Shown in pieces: positions 11,421-20,231 of a DNA stretch of 24,198 bases. How positions within the stretch are numbered: the first letter of the stretch is position 1; every line of letters starts with the position of its first letter. The stretch lies in the NCBI GenBank assembly GCA_021464525.1, contig JADRCO010000955.1:1-24198 (forward strand), in the 5' to 3' direction. A program made the position numbers and the translations under genes. The notes beneath the pieces were generated by a model. That model saw nothing but the letters and a program-made list of their open reading frames with translations, was not told the origin of the DNA and made no database searches. This DNA is from Rhizophagus sp. LPA8_4_AMF (taxonomy: Eukaryota > Glomeromycota > Glomeromycetes > Glomerales > Glomeraceae).

Positions 11421-11814
11421 TTTAGAATGTCCATTATAATATTAACAAATAAAATATATAATCTATTATAGCGAAAGTGAGTAAAATAATAGTTTATTAC
11501 AATAAATAATAAAATATAAGTACATAAATAAATAATTTTAAAAATTTTTTGCCAATGAAAAAATATATACAAATTATTTCACGATCGAAATATAATTAAC
11601 AAAAAATAATTTCACAAATTTTTTTAACAGGCCAAAAATTTTAAAAATTTTTTAAGTTAAGCGCAGTATGTTGCATTGTGTTAGCCAAAACGTAATATAA
11701 ATTTGTATATTAATACTTTCATAGGTAATATAGGTAATAATAGCTGTTTTTAATAAATAATATCAATAAATTCAGGTAGAGCACATGATCCAGTTGGAGA
11801 AGTCAAGTAACTAA
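11421..11814. other. Gene-free interval
   Basis: AT-rich sequence containing the 3' flank of the BED-Sel1 gene that ends at 11815. The similarity to the second gene copy stops close to its stop codon. Nothing else is recognised. Confidence 0.5.
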
Positions 11815-13143
11815 CTAACAGTTGTAATGATGATAGGTAAACAGATCATCTGGTTTATCAATATCATTTTTTTCATTTTTTTCTGGCCTTTTATATCCTG
11901 CAGCTTTATACAATTCAAATGCTTTAGTTTCATTTACTTCAGTTCCTATTCCATGTCGATAATAATGCCCAAGTCGAATTATTGAGTTAGTATCACCTTT
12001 TTCAGCGGTTTCTTTATATAATTCAAATGCTTTAACTTCATTCTTCTCAGTACCTATTCCATTTTCATAACAATTCCCAAGACGATTTATTGAATCAAAA
12101 TCTCCTTTAACGGCTGTTTTTTCATAAATTTCAAATGCTTTAATCTTATTTTTTTCAGTTCCTATTCCATTGTAATAACATTCCCCAAGATTATACATTG
12201 AATCAATATGACCACGCTCAGCGGCTTGTTTATATAATTCAAATGCTTTGATTTCATTTTTTTCAATTCCTATTCCATATTGATAGCAATATCCAAGATC
12301 ATAGGTTGAATTAATATGACCTCTTTGAGCTGCTTTTTCATAAAGCTCAACTGCTCTACTTTCATTTTCTTCAGTACCTATTCCATTATAGTAACATTCT
12401 CCAAGATTATATATTGAATCAATATGGCCATACTCAGCTGCTTTTTTATATGATTCAAACGCGTTAACTTCTTTTTTTTCAGTTCCTATTCCATATTGGT
12501 AGCAATATCCAAGATTATATATTGAGTTAACATGATTTTTTTCAGCCGATACCTTATATAAGTTAAATGCTTTAATTTCATTTTTCTTAGTTCCTATTCC
12601 ATAATGATAACAACATCCGAGATTATATATTGAATCAATATGATTATTTTTGGCTGCTTTCTTAAATGATTTAAACGATTGAATCTCAATTTCTTCGATT
12701 CTTATTTCATTTTGATAATAAAATTCTGATTTTCTTCCATCATTGTTATCATCTATTTCATCTATTTGCATTTTTATTATATTTTTATTTGGAAATTTAA
12801 CAGCGGATGGGCAAAGAAGTTGAATAAACTGGATAATTGTTGGATTATCCATAAAAGAAATGAAAACTTCAGATGAAGATAGCTTTTTCGTTAGTAAAGA
12901 TTCAAGAGACCTTTGTTCTTTTTCACTCATTTGGAAATAATTGTTGTCAGTTACTGATATAATATTTTGCTGTTTCACATTTTTTGGTACTTTTGAACAC
13001 TTCTTGTCTATATGAGCTTGCATTCGTTCAGGAACGGCACGTTGAAAACCTTTTGAACAGTAATTGCATCGTACATGAGGATGAGAATTGTAATCTTTAC
13101 TTTCTATAGTAAAATGTCTCCAAACAGGCCCCTTCTTTCTCAT
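11815..13143 (-). CDS. BED zinc finger / hAT-like N-terminus fused to seven Sel1 repeats (copy A)
   Basis: A single-exon gene of 442 aa with ATG at 13143. Residues about 5-50 are a BED-type zinc finger: W8 and HF (10-11), then C26-x2-C29 and H44-x4-C49. Residues about 71-122 (EKEQRSLESLLTKK, MDNPTIIQFIQLL, CPSAVKFPNKN) resemble the stretch that follows the BED finger in hAT transposases. No RNase-H-like catalytic domain or hAT dimerisation domain follows. Instead residues 167-418 are seven 36-aa Sel1 repeats (pattern SIYNLGxCYxxGIGT, then KAFELYKxAA). The tail has DDLFTYHHYNC. BED fingers bind DNA and Sel1 repeats form alpha-solenoids for protein contacts, so a DNA-tethered adaptor or regulator is inferred. 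Close paralogue at 17579-18847. The open frame and conserved tail argue against a pseudogene. Confidence 0.88.
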   Translation of the reverse strand: MRKKGPVWRHFTIESKDYNSHPHVRCNYCSKGFQRAVPERMQAHIDKKCSKVPKNVKQQNIISVTDNNYFQMSEKEQRSLESLLTKKLSSSEVFISFMDNPTIIQFIQLLCPSAVKFPNKNIIKMQIDEIDDNNDGRKSEFYYQNEIRIEEIEIQSFKSFKKAAKNNHIDSIYNLGCCYHYGIGTKKNEIKAFNLYKVSAEKNHVNSIYNLGYCYQYGIGTEKKEVNAFESYKKAAEYGHIDSIYNLGECYYNGIGTEENESRAVELYEKAAQRGHINSTYDLGYCYQYGIGIEKNEIKAFELYKQAAERGHIDSMYNLGECYYNGIGTEKNKIKAFEIYEKTAVKGDFDSINRLGNCYENGIGTEKNEVKAFELYKETAEKGDTNSIIRLGHYYRHGIGTEVNETKAFELYKAAGYKRPEKNEKNDIDKPDDLFTYHHYNC

Positions 13144-13900
13144 TTGGTATAGTTACTATGTGTAAGGTAACAAATTATCTGTTATATAAAAAACTGAGCG
13201 TAAAATAAAAGGTATTTTTTTTTTTTTAAGAGAATCCAAATCTGATGTCAAATTAGCTATTTAAATAAAATATTTCAAATCAATAATTTATTAATTAAAA
13301 AAAATTAACGTATTTACATATATGTAAATTTTTAACAAAATGGAATGATCAATGTCAATAGTTAATTAACCGCTGTTGTTAATTATCTTATTCAGATAAC
13401 GTAATTTATTCAAAAAAAGAATAATACAAATATTTTTATAAATAAAAATCGCCCTAATTAAATGTGTTTGTCAATATACATTTATGCAGAAGTTGCATGC
13501 ATCTTTGATTATTAGATTGTACATCACTGTTAACGTTGCGATTGTTGCATGTGAATTATCATATTTTCTTTAACCAAAAATAAGCACCTTTTGATAATAT
13601 CTCGATCAATATTCATTCAAAAATTATGAAATTTATACCATTGGATTCATCTTATTGAGACGAATCCAATGAATTAGATTTTATTTCCCCACGACCATCA
13701 GATCGTAAGATATCATCGATATAATTCTGGACATTGAAAATTAACATATAACTCAAAAATTAAGCGCCTCTATAGTAAAAAATGGTGAATTTCAAATATT
13801 ATTAGGTGTATATCACTGTGTACGTTGTAATTGTTATACGTGAATTATTTGTACTGAAACGCTAAAACTGAATTATAAATAGATTTACGCCAAATCGCCA
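13144..13900. repeat. Duplicated 5' flank of BED-Sel1 copy A
   Basis: The DNA upstream of copy A matches the flank of copy B (18848-19200) in order. Shared blocks are tttggtatagtta and tgtgtaaggta, a T-run, atgtaaatttttaacaaa, gttaattaaccgct, gttgcatgtgaattatc and atagatttacgcc. Copy A holds about 300 nt extra (about 13563-13865). That extra DNA includes a second diverged version of the 13511-13560 block at 13801-13850 and a 10-bp stem (cattggattc at 13639-13648, gaatccaatg at 13662-13671). The shared blocks are candidates for promoter sequence. Confidence 0.65.
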
Positions 13901-15051
13901 ATGTAACAAACATATAATATAAACAAATTAATTACGAGTAAATAAACAATAACTAAAGTTGGTAAATTAACCGTCAATAATGTAAAAATAACTAATTATC
14001 CCAGTTAACTTTTAATAATAATTTAAATTGCATTTTGTTTATTTCTCTCATTTTTTTTTTTTTTTAATTTCGTAGAGTTCATGAATTTTAATTACTAGCA
14101 AATGCTTTGTGAGCCAAATTTTCTCTTAAAGTAATTTAAATCAATTAAATTACGAAAAGTACTAAAAACTATATTTAAAGAATAATGCAATATTTGTGGC
14201 TATGTTAAAATCATTAACAAATTTGGCATCTATCAACGAGATTTATTAATGGCTTTTTAATTATATGATTGTAACCTATAATTTTTCAATTATAAATTCA
14301 TTATTTATTATTGATAGGCGCTCATCAAATAATGCAAGATTAATTTGATAAATTAATTTTATTAAATCACAATTTTTTCTTTCAGACTTTTAAGAAGTCT
14401 TCAAATTTGTAAATCATTAACCCGTAATAAACACATCTGATTTGTTATTAAATTCCAAATTAATTATTCGATCTTCAAAGAACCGTATTTTCTTTCTTAC
14501 GTAAGAATTTATTTGGTATCGATATTTTATTGTTTAGTTTTTTTCTGTATTTAGATCGTTATTTGATTATTTGATTGTTAATATTGTGCAAGTTTTTGAA
14601 ACTTAAATTTAACGTTGCACAATACAAGTCACATTGTGATAGTCCTAAGAATTCTGCAATGGAACGTACAACAAATATCGGAACATCTTTTGGAAATGAT
14701 TTTTATGATTTTTAGCCATATAGGCACTAAAATAAATCAATTTTATAAACAATTAAGATCCATTTTGTTTGAAGAATTAGAAACTTCTATATGTAGAATT
14801 TTTTTTTAGTTTGAAACCCATTTTATTAAAAGTATATACTGTACTGTATTATATGCAATTTCTCTTAATATACTCAAAAAATAAATAAAATAATTATGGA
14901 CCAATTGACAAATTATAAGCATAAAATTGGCTTTTTGATATCAAATGACACACAAATGACACAACCCATAGTATAAAATAAAGAAATGTAATGAATGTAC
15001 TAAAAGAAGGTAGCGTTTAGATGAAATCACCTGATTTTTCACATTTGTTAC
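13901..15051. other. Gene-free interval
   Basis: Long AT-rich sequence with homopolymer T near 14048-14065. A 64-codon open frame at 14615-14809 has no recognisable content and is not called. No mobile element is recognised. Confidence 0.5.
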
Positions 15052-15690
15052 AAAATTAAGAAAGAATTTAGACCGAGTGGAAACAAAATTATTGATGATT
15101 TCATCAGATACACGCAAATTAACCTAATCAAAAAGGAAGGAAAAATGGAGTTTGTTTTCTATGATAAATTCAAAAAAAAATTGAATTCATTGCTGAAGAA
15201 GGATTTAGCAAAATTTATAAAGCAACTTGAATTGACGGTCTAATTAAACGTAAGTATATTCCTGGTCAAATATAATTTTACTCGAAAATGAATTATTTTA
15301 AACATATCACGTCTAAGGAGCTAAACGAGGAAACATACAATATTCTAAATATTATGTTTTAGTAGATCGTAGATAATTATTATACAAAATGGAAAACACT
15401 GTAATAATTATAACAGAACTAATAGAACTAATGAGATATCTCGCAAAGATGGTAATATTTTGAAATTTTAATACATTTTATAAGTAACGATTCTTATGAG
15501 GTAATAAGTTTAACAATTTAAACCATATCACATATAGACTTCTTAGTATCCATAATTTAAATATTATTTATAGAGATTTATTATATAGCGGAAATACCTT
15601 TTTTAGTAAACATAAAAAATCATACATAGGTGATCCGGGATAAATAAATCTGCAACTGAATCTACAAATAATAACGAGAATTATCCGGTA
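15052..15690 (+). pseudogene. Decayed tyrosine-kinase-like protein kinase, N-terminal and catalytic-loop part
   Basis: Fragments appear in kinase order. A pre-kinase linker (SGNKIIDDFIRYTQ, from 15076) is followed by KMEFVFYDKF. After a frameshift in a 9-A run (15172-15180) comes the glycine-loop-like IEFIAEEGFSKIYKAT. A TGA (15228-15230) sits where these kinases usually have Trp. GTAAGT follows at 15250, apparently an intron relic. KHITSKELNE is near 15302-15331. The catalytic loop reads NIIYRDLLYSGN (YRD at 15569-15577), and DFG has become DPG (15632-15640). A stop and a second frameshift lead into NKSATESTNNNENY. The kept intron relic argues for a DNA-level copy, not a processed one. The sequence stops being kinase-like inside the activation segment. 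Confidence 0.8.
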
Positions 15691-16093
15691 TCACGTGATT
15701 CTTATAACATATCGTGTATCAGGCATAAAAATCGTGCATGACGACCACTTTGTTTCGTCCTAATTATATATTACTGTAATATATACCAAAGTAGATTAAT
15801 TCTTTTTTATATTTTTCTTTTTTTTTCTGATTTTTTTAATTTAGATTTTTATATTTCTTCTTTTAATTCTAGCTTTTATAATTTGGGTCGGGAACTGGTT
15901 ACGCCTTAAGTTCGGGTTGCATAATAGGCAGGACGACTCCGATGGAGAGGTTGGACGTGACTCACCAGGGTTTAGTTTAGACTTGTTTTTGTAATTCATG
16001 TAACGACCGATGTTGGTCACGCACTTGTCTCAATTATCAAAATAAAATCAAAAATCAAAAATCGTGCATCAGGCAATAACGTGATACGGATAA
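15681..16093. repeat. Interrupted short inverted repeat around the retroposed insertion
   Basis: The sequence atccggtatcacgtgat (15683-15699) is a near reverse complement of aacgtgatacggata (16079-16093), with one base missing. Without the retroposed insertion the two arms would sit about 80 nt apart, with a direct repeat (tatcaggcataa / catcaggcaataa) between them. It looks like a small inverted-repeat element that was later hit by the retroposon. Confidence 0.45.
15740..16056 (+). mobile_element. Retroposed non-LTR/SINE-like insertion with 13-bp target duplication
   Basis: The 13-bp sequence aaaaatcgtgcat occurs at 15727-15739 and again exactly at 16057-16069. The intervening 317 bp ends in an A-rich tail (aaaataaaatc, aaaaatc) abutting the second copy, the signature of target-primed insertion by a LINE or SINE. 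The first half is T-rich and includes a hairpin (tatattactgtaatata). The second half (about 15890-16030) is strikingly GC-rich for this window (ggcaggacgactccgatgg, acgaccgatgttggtcac) and probably structured. There is no open reading frame. It may be a 5'-truncated LINE 3' end or a SINE; I cannot identify pol III A and B boxes. Confidence 0.7.
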
Positions 16094-16544
16094 ATCACAT
16101 ATTCGAGTCGCTACATAAAGGTAACTTAAAGTTCCATGAATTTTTCTTAAAAACTTTTAAATTATTTTTGATAATCATTGTTTAAAAGCAAGAAAAATTC
16201 ACAAGAATTTTTCAACATAATATTTTTTTTTTTTTTTCATCTAAAGCACGATTTTTGTATTTATAATTAAGAAAATATGATTAATATCATTGAATTTAAA
16301 TATAAGGGATTAGTAAAAATGTCCATATTCTTTAAGTATTGATTTATCTACAATGAAAGGGGGCCTTTGTCTTTATATACTGATATATACACAATAGCTA
16401 GTGGACTTTTTTTATCAAAAAAAGTAAAGAACAAAGTGTTTATTTATTTATTTATTTTTTTTGAGAAAACAAAAATTTTTTGTTTTATTATAAAAATAAA
16501 TATTCTAAGAAACTTTCCTTAAGTTTTATTTTTAAAAAAAATTT
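16094..16544. other. Gene-free T-rich interval
   Basis: AT-rich sequence with long T runs and a short (attt)n tract near 16438-16458. No gene or recognisable element is visible. Confidence 0.5.
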
Positions 16545-16868
16545 TTTGTTTTTTTTTATTAGAAAATTATTTTTTTCTTTATTTGAATATCATTAGAAAA
16601 GAATAGTGTTTATTCATTTCTTCATTAGAAATTTAGAAAAATATTTTTTACTTTTCTTTATTAGAGAATTGGAAAATAATACTTTTTTCGTCTCTATTAG
16701 AAATTAAAACAAAATTTTATTTTTTTTAAAATCAGTAAAGAATAATTTATTTCGTTTCTTTACTATAATAAAATATTGTTTTTTCCGTCTATATTGGAGA
16801 ATTAGAAAATTTGGTTTTTTTTTGTTTCTTTTATTAGAAAAATTGAAAAATATGGTTTTTTTTTCATG
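16545..16868. repeat. Degenerate T-rich minisatellite, about 32-40 bp unit
   Basis: A loose unit of TTTCTTTATTAGA, then A-rich sequence (GAATTxGAAAAxT), then a T-run sometimes ending in CG, recurs about eight times. ATTAGA cores lie near 16558, 16592, 16624, 16660, 16696 and 16832, with altered versions between. The units are diverged in sequence and length, so this is an old array with no coding capacity. Confidence 0.5.
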
Positions 16869-17578
16869 AAAATTAGCGTCATTAGTGAGTAGTCAGCCCT
16901 CGGAATCGTGATTAGCCATCAAAATTAATTAATAATCAAAATCACATGTTGATGAATAATCGATGCAATTAACCAGAAATTTTTTTATCACCAAATCTAT
17001 AATTATATTTGTAATCAACATGAATTTACTGTACTTTTTATTTGGGTATATATAAAAATAAGACATAATTTATTCATTTATAGTTAAAAAATTCTGACAA
17101 AACATGCACCAACAATATTTAGCCAATTCCGGATTATGCGTAGATTATGATCTTCTGAAGCCTATATAAACAACTGCTATCCGTATAAAAAAATTTGACA
17201 TGGAGCCGATATGAAATGAAATGACATATATTTTATTTAAAAGCTAAAACATTAATTAAAAAAATTAGAATAAACTAAACAATTAAAAGAAAATGATACC
17301 CAAGCATCAACCCTAAGATTTTTTTTTGTTAGAGCTTCCATTGAGTATGGCTATCACGTGATTTGCTCAGTCTTGACCTTTTATCTTTCTTGCACGTGGC
17401 AGGCGTAGCCTGTACCCGCTCGATGAGATCCTTTTAGATCTCTAATCCTTCTTTTTTGAGCTTAGGAGAAGTCTGCAAGGTAAAATTAAATTTTTGATTG
17501 GCATTAAGTGCGTCTTGGTGAAGTCTATTAAATTAATGACTAAAAAATAAACCAAAGTAAAAACTAACTAAAAACTTT
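16869..17578. other. Gene-free interval with a GC-richer structured island
   Basis: Mostly AT-rich. The segment about 17335-17500 is GC-richer and carries hairpins: caggcgtagcctg (17400-17412) and gagatc...gatctc (about 17425-17442). It also has two CACGTG boxes (17355-17360 and 17393-17398), the first as atcacgtgat. I find no open frame or known RNA. It could be a repeat remnant or a structured RNA. The 3' flank of BED-Sel1 copy B starts near the end. Confidence 0.4.
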
Positions 17579-18847
17579 CTAACAATTGTAATGATGATAG
17601 TTAGACAGATCATCTAGATTATCATTTTGTTCTGGCCTAGTATAGCTTACTTCTTTATATAATTCAAATGCTTTAGTTTCATCTTTTTCAGTTCCTCTTC
17701 CAAGTTGATAACAATGTCCAAGTCGAATTATTGAGTTAGTATCACCTTTATCAGCTGCTTCTTTGTATAATTCAAATGCTTTAACTTCATTCTTCTCAGT
17801 ACCTATTCCATTTTCATAACAGTTTCCAAGACGATTTATTGAATCACAATCTCCTTTCATGGCTGATTTTTCATATATTTCAAATGCTTTAATCTTATTT
17901 TCCTCAGTTCCTATTCCATTGTAATAACATTCCCCAAGATTGTACATTGAATCAATATGACCACACTCAGCGGCTTGTTTATATAATTCATATGCTTTGA
18001 TTTCATTTTTTCCAATTCCTGTTCCGTGATGATAGCAACATCCAAGATTATAGATTGAAATAATATGACCTTTTTGAGTTGCTTTCTTATAAAGCTCAAC
18101 TGCTTTACTTTCATCTTCTTCAGTACCTGTTCCATTATAGTAACATTCCCCGAGATTATATATTGAATCAATATGGCCACGCTCAGCTGCTTTTTCATAT
18201 GATTCAAATGCTTTAACTTCATTTTTTTCAGTTCCTATTCCATATTGGTAGCAATATCCCAGAGTGTACATTGAGTTAACATGGTCTTTTTCAGCTGATA
18301 CCTTATATAATTCAAATGCCTTAATTTCATTTTTCTTAGTTCCCATTCCATAATGATAACAACATCCGAGATTATATATTGAATCAATATGATTATTCTT
18401 CGCTGTTCTCTCAAATGACTTAAATATTTGAATTTCTTCAGTTCTTGTTCCATTTTGATAACAAAATTCTGATTTTCTTTCATCATCACTATCATCTATT
18501 TGCATGCTTGTTACATTTCTATTTGGTAATTTGACAGATGGGCAAAGATGTTGAAAAAGCTGGATATTTACCGGATTATTTATAAAAGAAAGGAGAACTT
18601 CAGATGAAGATACCTTTTTCGTTAGTAAAGATTCAAGTGATTTTTGTTCTTTTTCACTCATATGGGAACTTTGCTCCTTCACATTATTTGGTACTTTTGA
18701 ACACTTCTTGTCTATATGAGCTTGCATTCGTTCAGGAACGGCTCTTTGAAAACCCTTTGAACAGTAATTGCATCGTACGGGAGGATGAGAATTGTAATAT
18801 TTGCTTTCTATAGTAAAATGTTTCCAAACAGGCCCTTTCTTTCCCAT
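17579..18847 (-). CDS. BED zinc finger / hAT-like N-terminus fused to seven Sel1 repeats (copy B)
   Basis: A single-exon gene of 422 aa with ATG at 18847, a clear paralogue of the gene at 11815-13143. The BED finger is fully conserved: W8, HF (10-11), C26-x2-C29 and H44-x4-C49. The hAT-like stretch (EKEQKSLESLLTKK, INNPVNIQLFQHL, CPSVKLPNRN) spans about 64-111. The linker is shorter than in copy A because about 14 residues are missing after the BED finger (QNIISVTDNNYFQ region). Seven 36-aa Sel1 repeats fill 152-403 and the tail again ends DDLSNYHHYNC. Repeat 4 reads LGCCYHHG where copy A has LGYCYQYG, resembling repeat 1 and suggesting local conversion. The role is unknown; a DNA-bound scaffold is inferred. 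The gene sits between the two halves of decayed kinase sequence. Confidence 0.88.
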   Translation of the reverse strand: MGKKGPVWKHFTIESKYYNSHPPVRCNYCSKGFQRAVPERMQAHIDKKCSKVPNNVKEQSSHMSEKEQKSLESLLTKKVSSSEVLLSFINNPVNIQLFQHLCPSVKLPNRNVTSMQIDDSDDERKSEFCYQNGTRTEEIQIFKSFERTAKNNHIDSIYNLGCCYHYGMGTKKNEIKAFELYKVSAEKDHVNSMYTLGYCYQYGIGTEKNEVKAFESYEKAAERGHIDSIYNLGECYYNGTGTEEDESKAVELYKKATQKGHIISIYNLGCCYHHGTGIGKNEIKAYELYKQAAECGHIDSMYNLGECYYNGIGTEENKIKAFEIYEKSAMKGDCDSINRLGNCYENGIGTEKNEVKAFELYKEAADKGDTNSIIRLGHCYQLGRGTEKDETKAFELYKEVSYTRPEQNDNLDDLSNYHHYNC

Positions 18848-19200
18848 TTGGTATAGTTATTATGTGTAAGGTATTAAAATTATTTGTTATATTCAAAACT
18901 GGGCTTTAAAGTAAAAAGTATTTTTTTTTTTTTTCAAGAAATAAATATGTAAATTTTTAACAAATGGAATGGTTAATATCAAAAGGTTAATTAACCGCTT
19001 TTGTTATTTTTTCAAAATGGCGCAATTTTGTTAATTTTTACGTAAAACTAAGTACTACATTAGTATCACTCTAAAAAAAAAAAACTTTACAGATAAAGAT
19101 CACTCCTAACTAAATTTGCTTGTATGTACATCACATGTCTCAAATGTTGCATGTGAATTATCCTATTATACTTAACCTAAATTATAAAATAGATTTACGC
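18848..19200. repeat. Duplicated 5' flank of BED-Sel1 copy B
   Basis: Matches the flank of copy A (13144-13900) in order, as described for that entry, ending with atagatttacgcc near 19200. It lacks the roughly 300 nt present at 13563-13865 and parts of 13235-13310. Together with the coding region, the duplicated unit is about 1.6-2.1 kb, in direct orientation. Confidence 0.65.
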
Positions 19201-19261
19201 CGAAAAGATCTTCGCGTATCAATATACCAAGTTTATAATATGCAGATCAATTTGGTTTTGA

Positions 19262-19396
19262 TGTAGACCATGTCCCAAATCGTCCTATCGGCCTAAATTA
19301 TTGGCCTATTCTAATAATGCCTTAAAACCGTACCAGAGATGATCCCCTAATTTGGGCCGATGGGACGATTTGGGACATGGTTTGATTTGGTCTACA
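19262..19396. mobile_element. MITE with 33-bp terminal inverted repeats
   Basis: Positions 19268-19300 (from ccatgtcccaaatcgtcc) match the reverse complement of 19348-19380 at 31 of 33 positions. An outer gtagacc/ggtctac pair extends the arms to about 19263 and 19395, with a small bulge on the right. It is about 130 bp and non-coding. The arms are GC-richer than the surroundings. I see no clean target duplication. Confidence 0.75.
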
Positions 19397-19567
19397 ACAG
19401 TTTCATTAAAATCATCATATTTGATGGCTGTTATAAATCGAATTTAAAAATTCCATATCTTAAATCCTTCTAATACTTTCAAGATGGAAGTTGTACCCGG
19501 GGACTGTTGTTTTTTTTATTTACTTATTTATGTGACACAGAGGTCACTTCCTCTAATCAGTCTAATG

Positions 19568-19678
19568 CAGTGATGTTCACTGGAAGATTGGAAGCACTTT
19601 GGAACTTTCCAACTTCCAATTCCAATGCCTATTCTAATTTCAATAAATTTTTATTGGAAGCTTCCAAGAATATTACTG
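19568..19678. mobile_element. hAT-like MITE
   Basis: The left end cagtgatgttcactggaag and the reverse complement of the right end (cagtaatattcttggaag) agree over most positions and start with CAGTG/CAGTA, typical of hAT terminal repeats. The flanking 8-mers gtctaatg and ctttaata share 5 of 8 bases, consistent with a decayed 8-bp hAT target duplication. It is 111 bp, rich in GGAAG/CTTCC motifs. An open frame across it (19507-19752) appears fortuitous. Confidence 0.55.
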
Positions 19679-19944
19679 CTTTAATACAGTATATTTTCAT
19701 GAAAAAAAATTCACACGATTTATATAACTATAAAAATTTGGTGATTGTTTAGACTACCTTCCCGTATAACGTGAAATGCGCGTGATGTTCGCGCCAATTT
19801 ATTTCTATCATGGTCTTGTGCATAAATCAATGAGATTTTTTCAATTTCGGATTTATGAAATTTTGATCGGATATAGTGGATATAGTACAGAACCATCTAT
19901 AAATTACTAAAAATAAAATTTAATAGTAATTTAGTTAAGAACCG

Positions 19945-20030
19945 GGTAAGGTTAACCATTTAAGACATTTATTACTATAATCGGTTAAAATGGTTAATTT
20001 AACCTGGTTAATTTATTCGGTTAAAATGCA
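19945..20030. repeat. Cluster of GGTTAA motifs with 36-nt periodicity
   Basis: cggttaaaatg occurs at 19982-19992 and 20018-20028, with aaggttaacc, tggttaattt and aacctggttaattt around them. Related ggttaattaaccgatt lies near 20153, and aaccggttaataaccggtt near 20592. It probably represents the sub-terminal repeats of a decayed element. Confidence 0.35.
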
Positions 20031-20231
20031 GATCATGCAGATTATTATGGTAAAATTGAAAAGTTATAAAAAAAATTAACTATAAATTGGAGCATAATCC
20101 CTGCTAGAATTAAAGATTTAGAAGTATTGACTCCGGCCATCAAATATTTATGGTTAATTAACCGATTAAATTTCTTTTTTTTTATTAAATAATATTATAT
20201 TAACTATAATTTTAGAAAGGATTAATGTTAC

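Noticed and set aside
14615-14809. 64-codon open frame
   Set aside because: No motif and low complexity. Flanking sequence in other frames is equally uninformative.
17911-18495. Two alternative minus-strand frames inside BED-Sel1 copy B
   Set aside because: Shadow frames kept open by the regular 108-nt coding repeat. The Sel1 frame has the conserved residues.
11815-18847. Reading the 108-nt repeats as a CRISPR or satellite array
   Set aside because: The repeats are coding Sel1 units inside long open frames, and their differences fall mainly where protein repeats vary.
19507-19752. 81-codon open frame
   Set aside because: It runs across the hAT-like MITE, so it is an open frame through a non-coding repeat.
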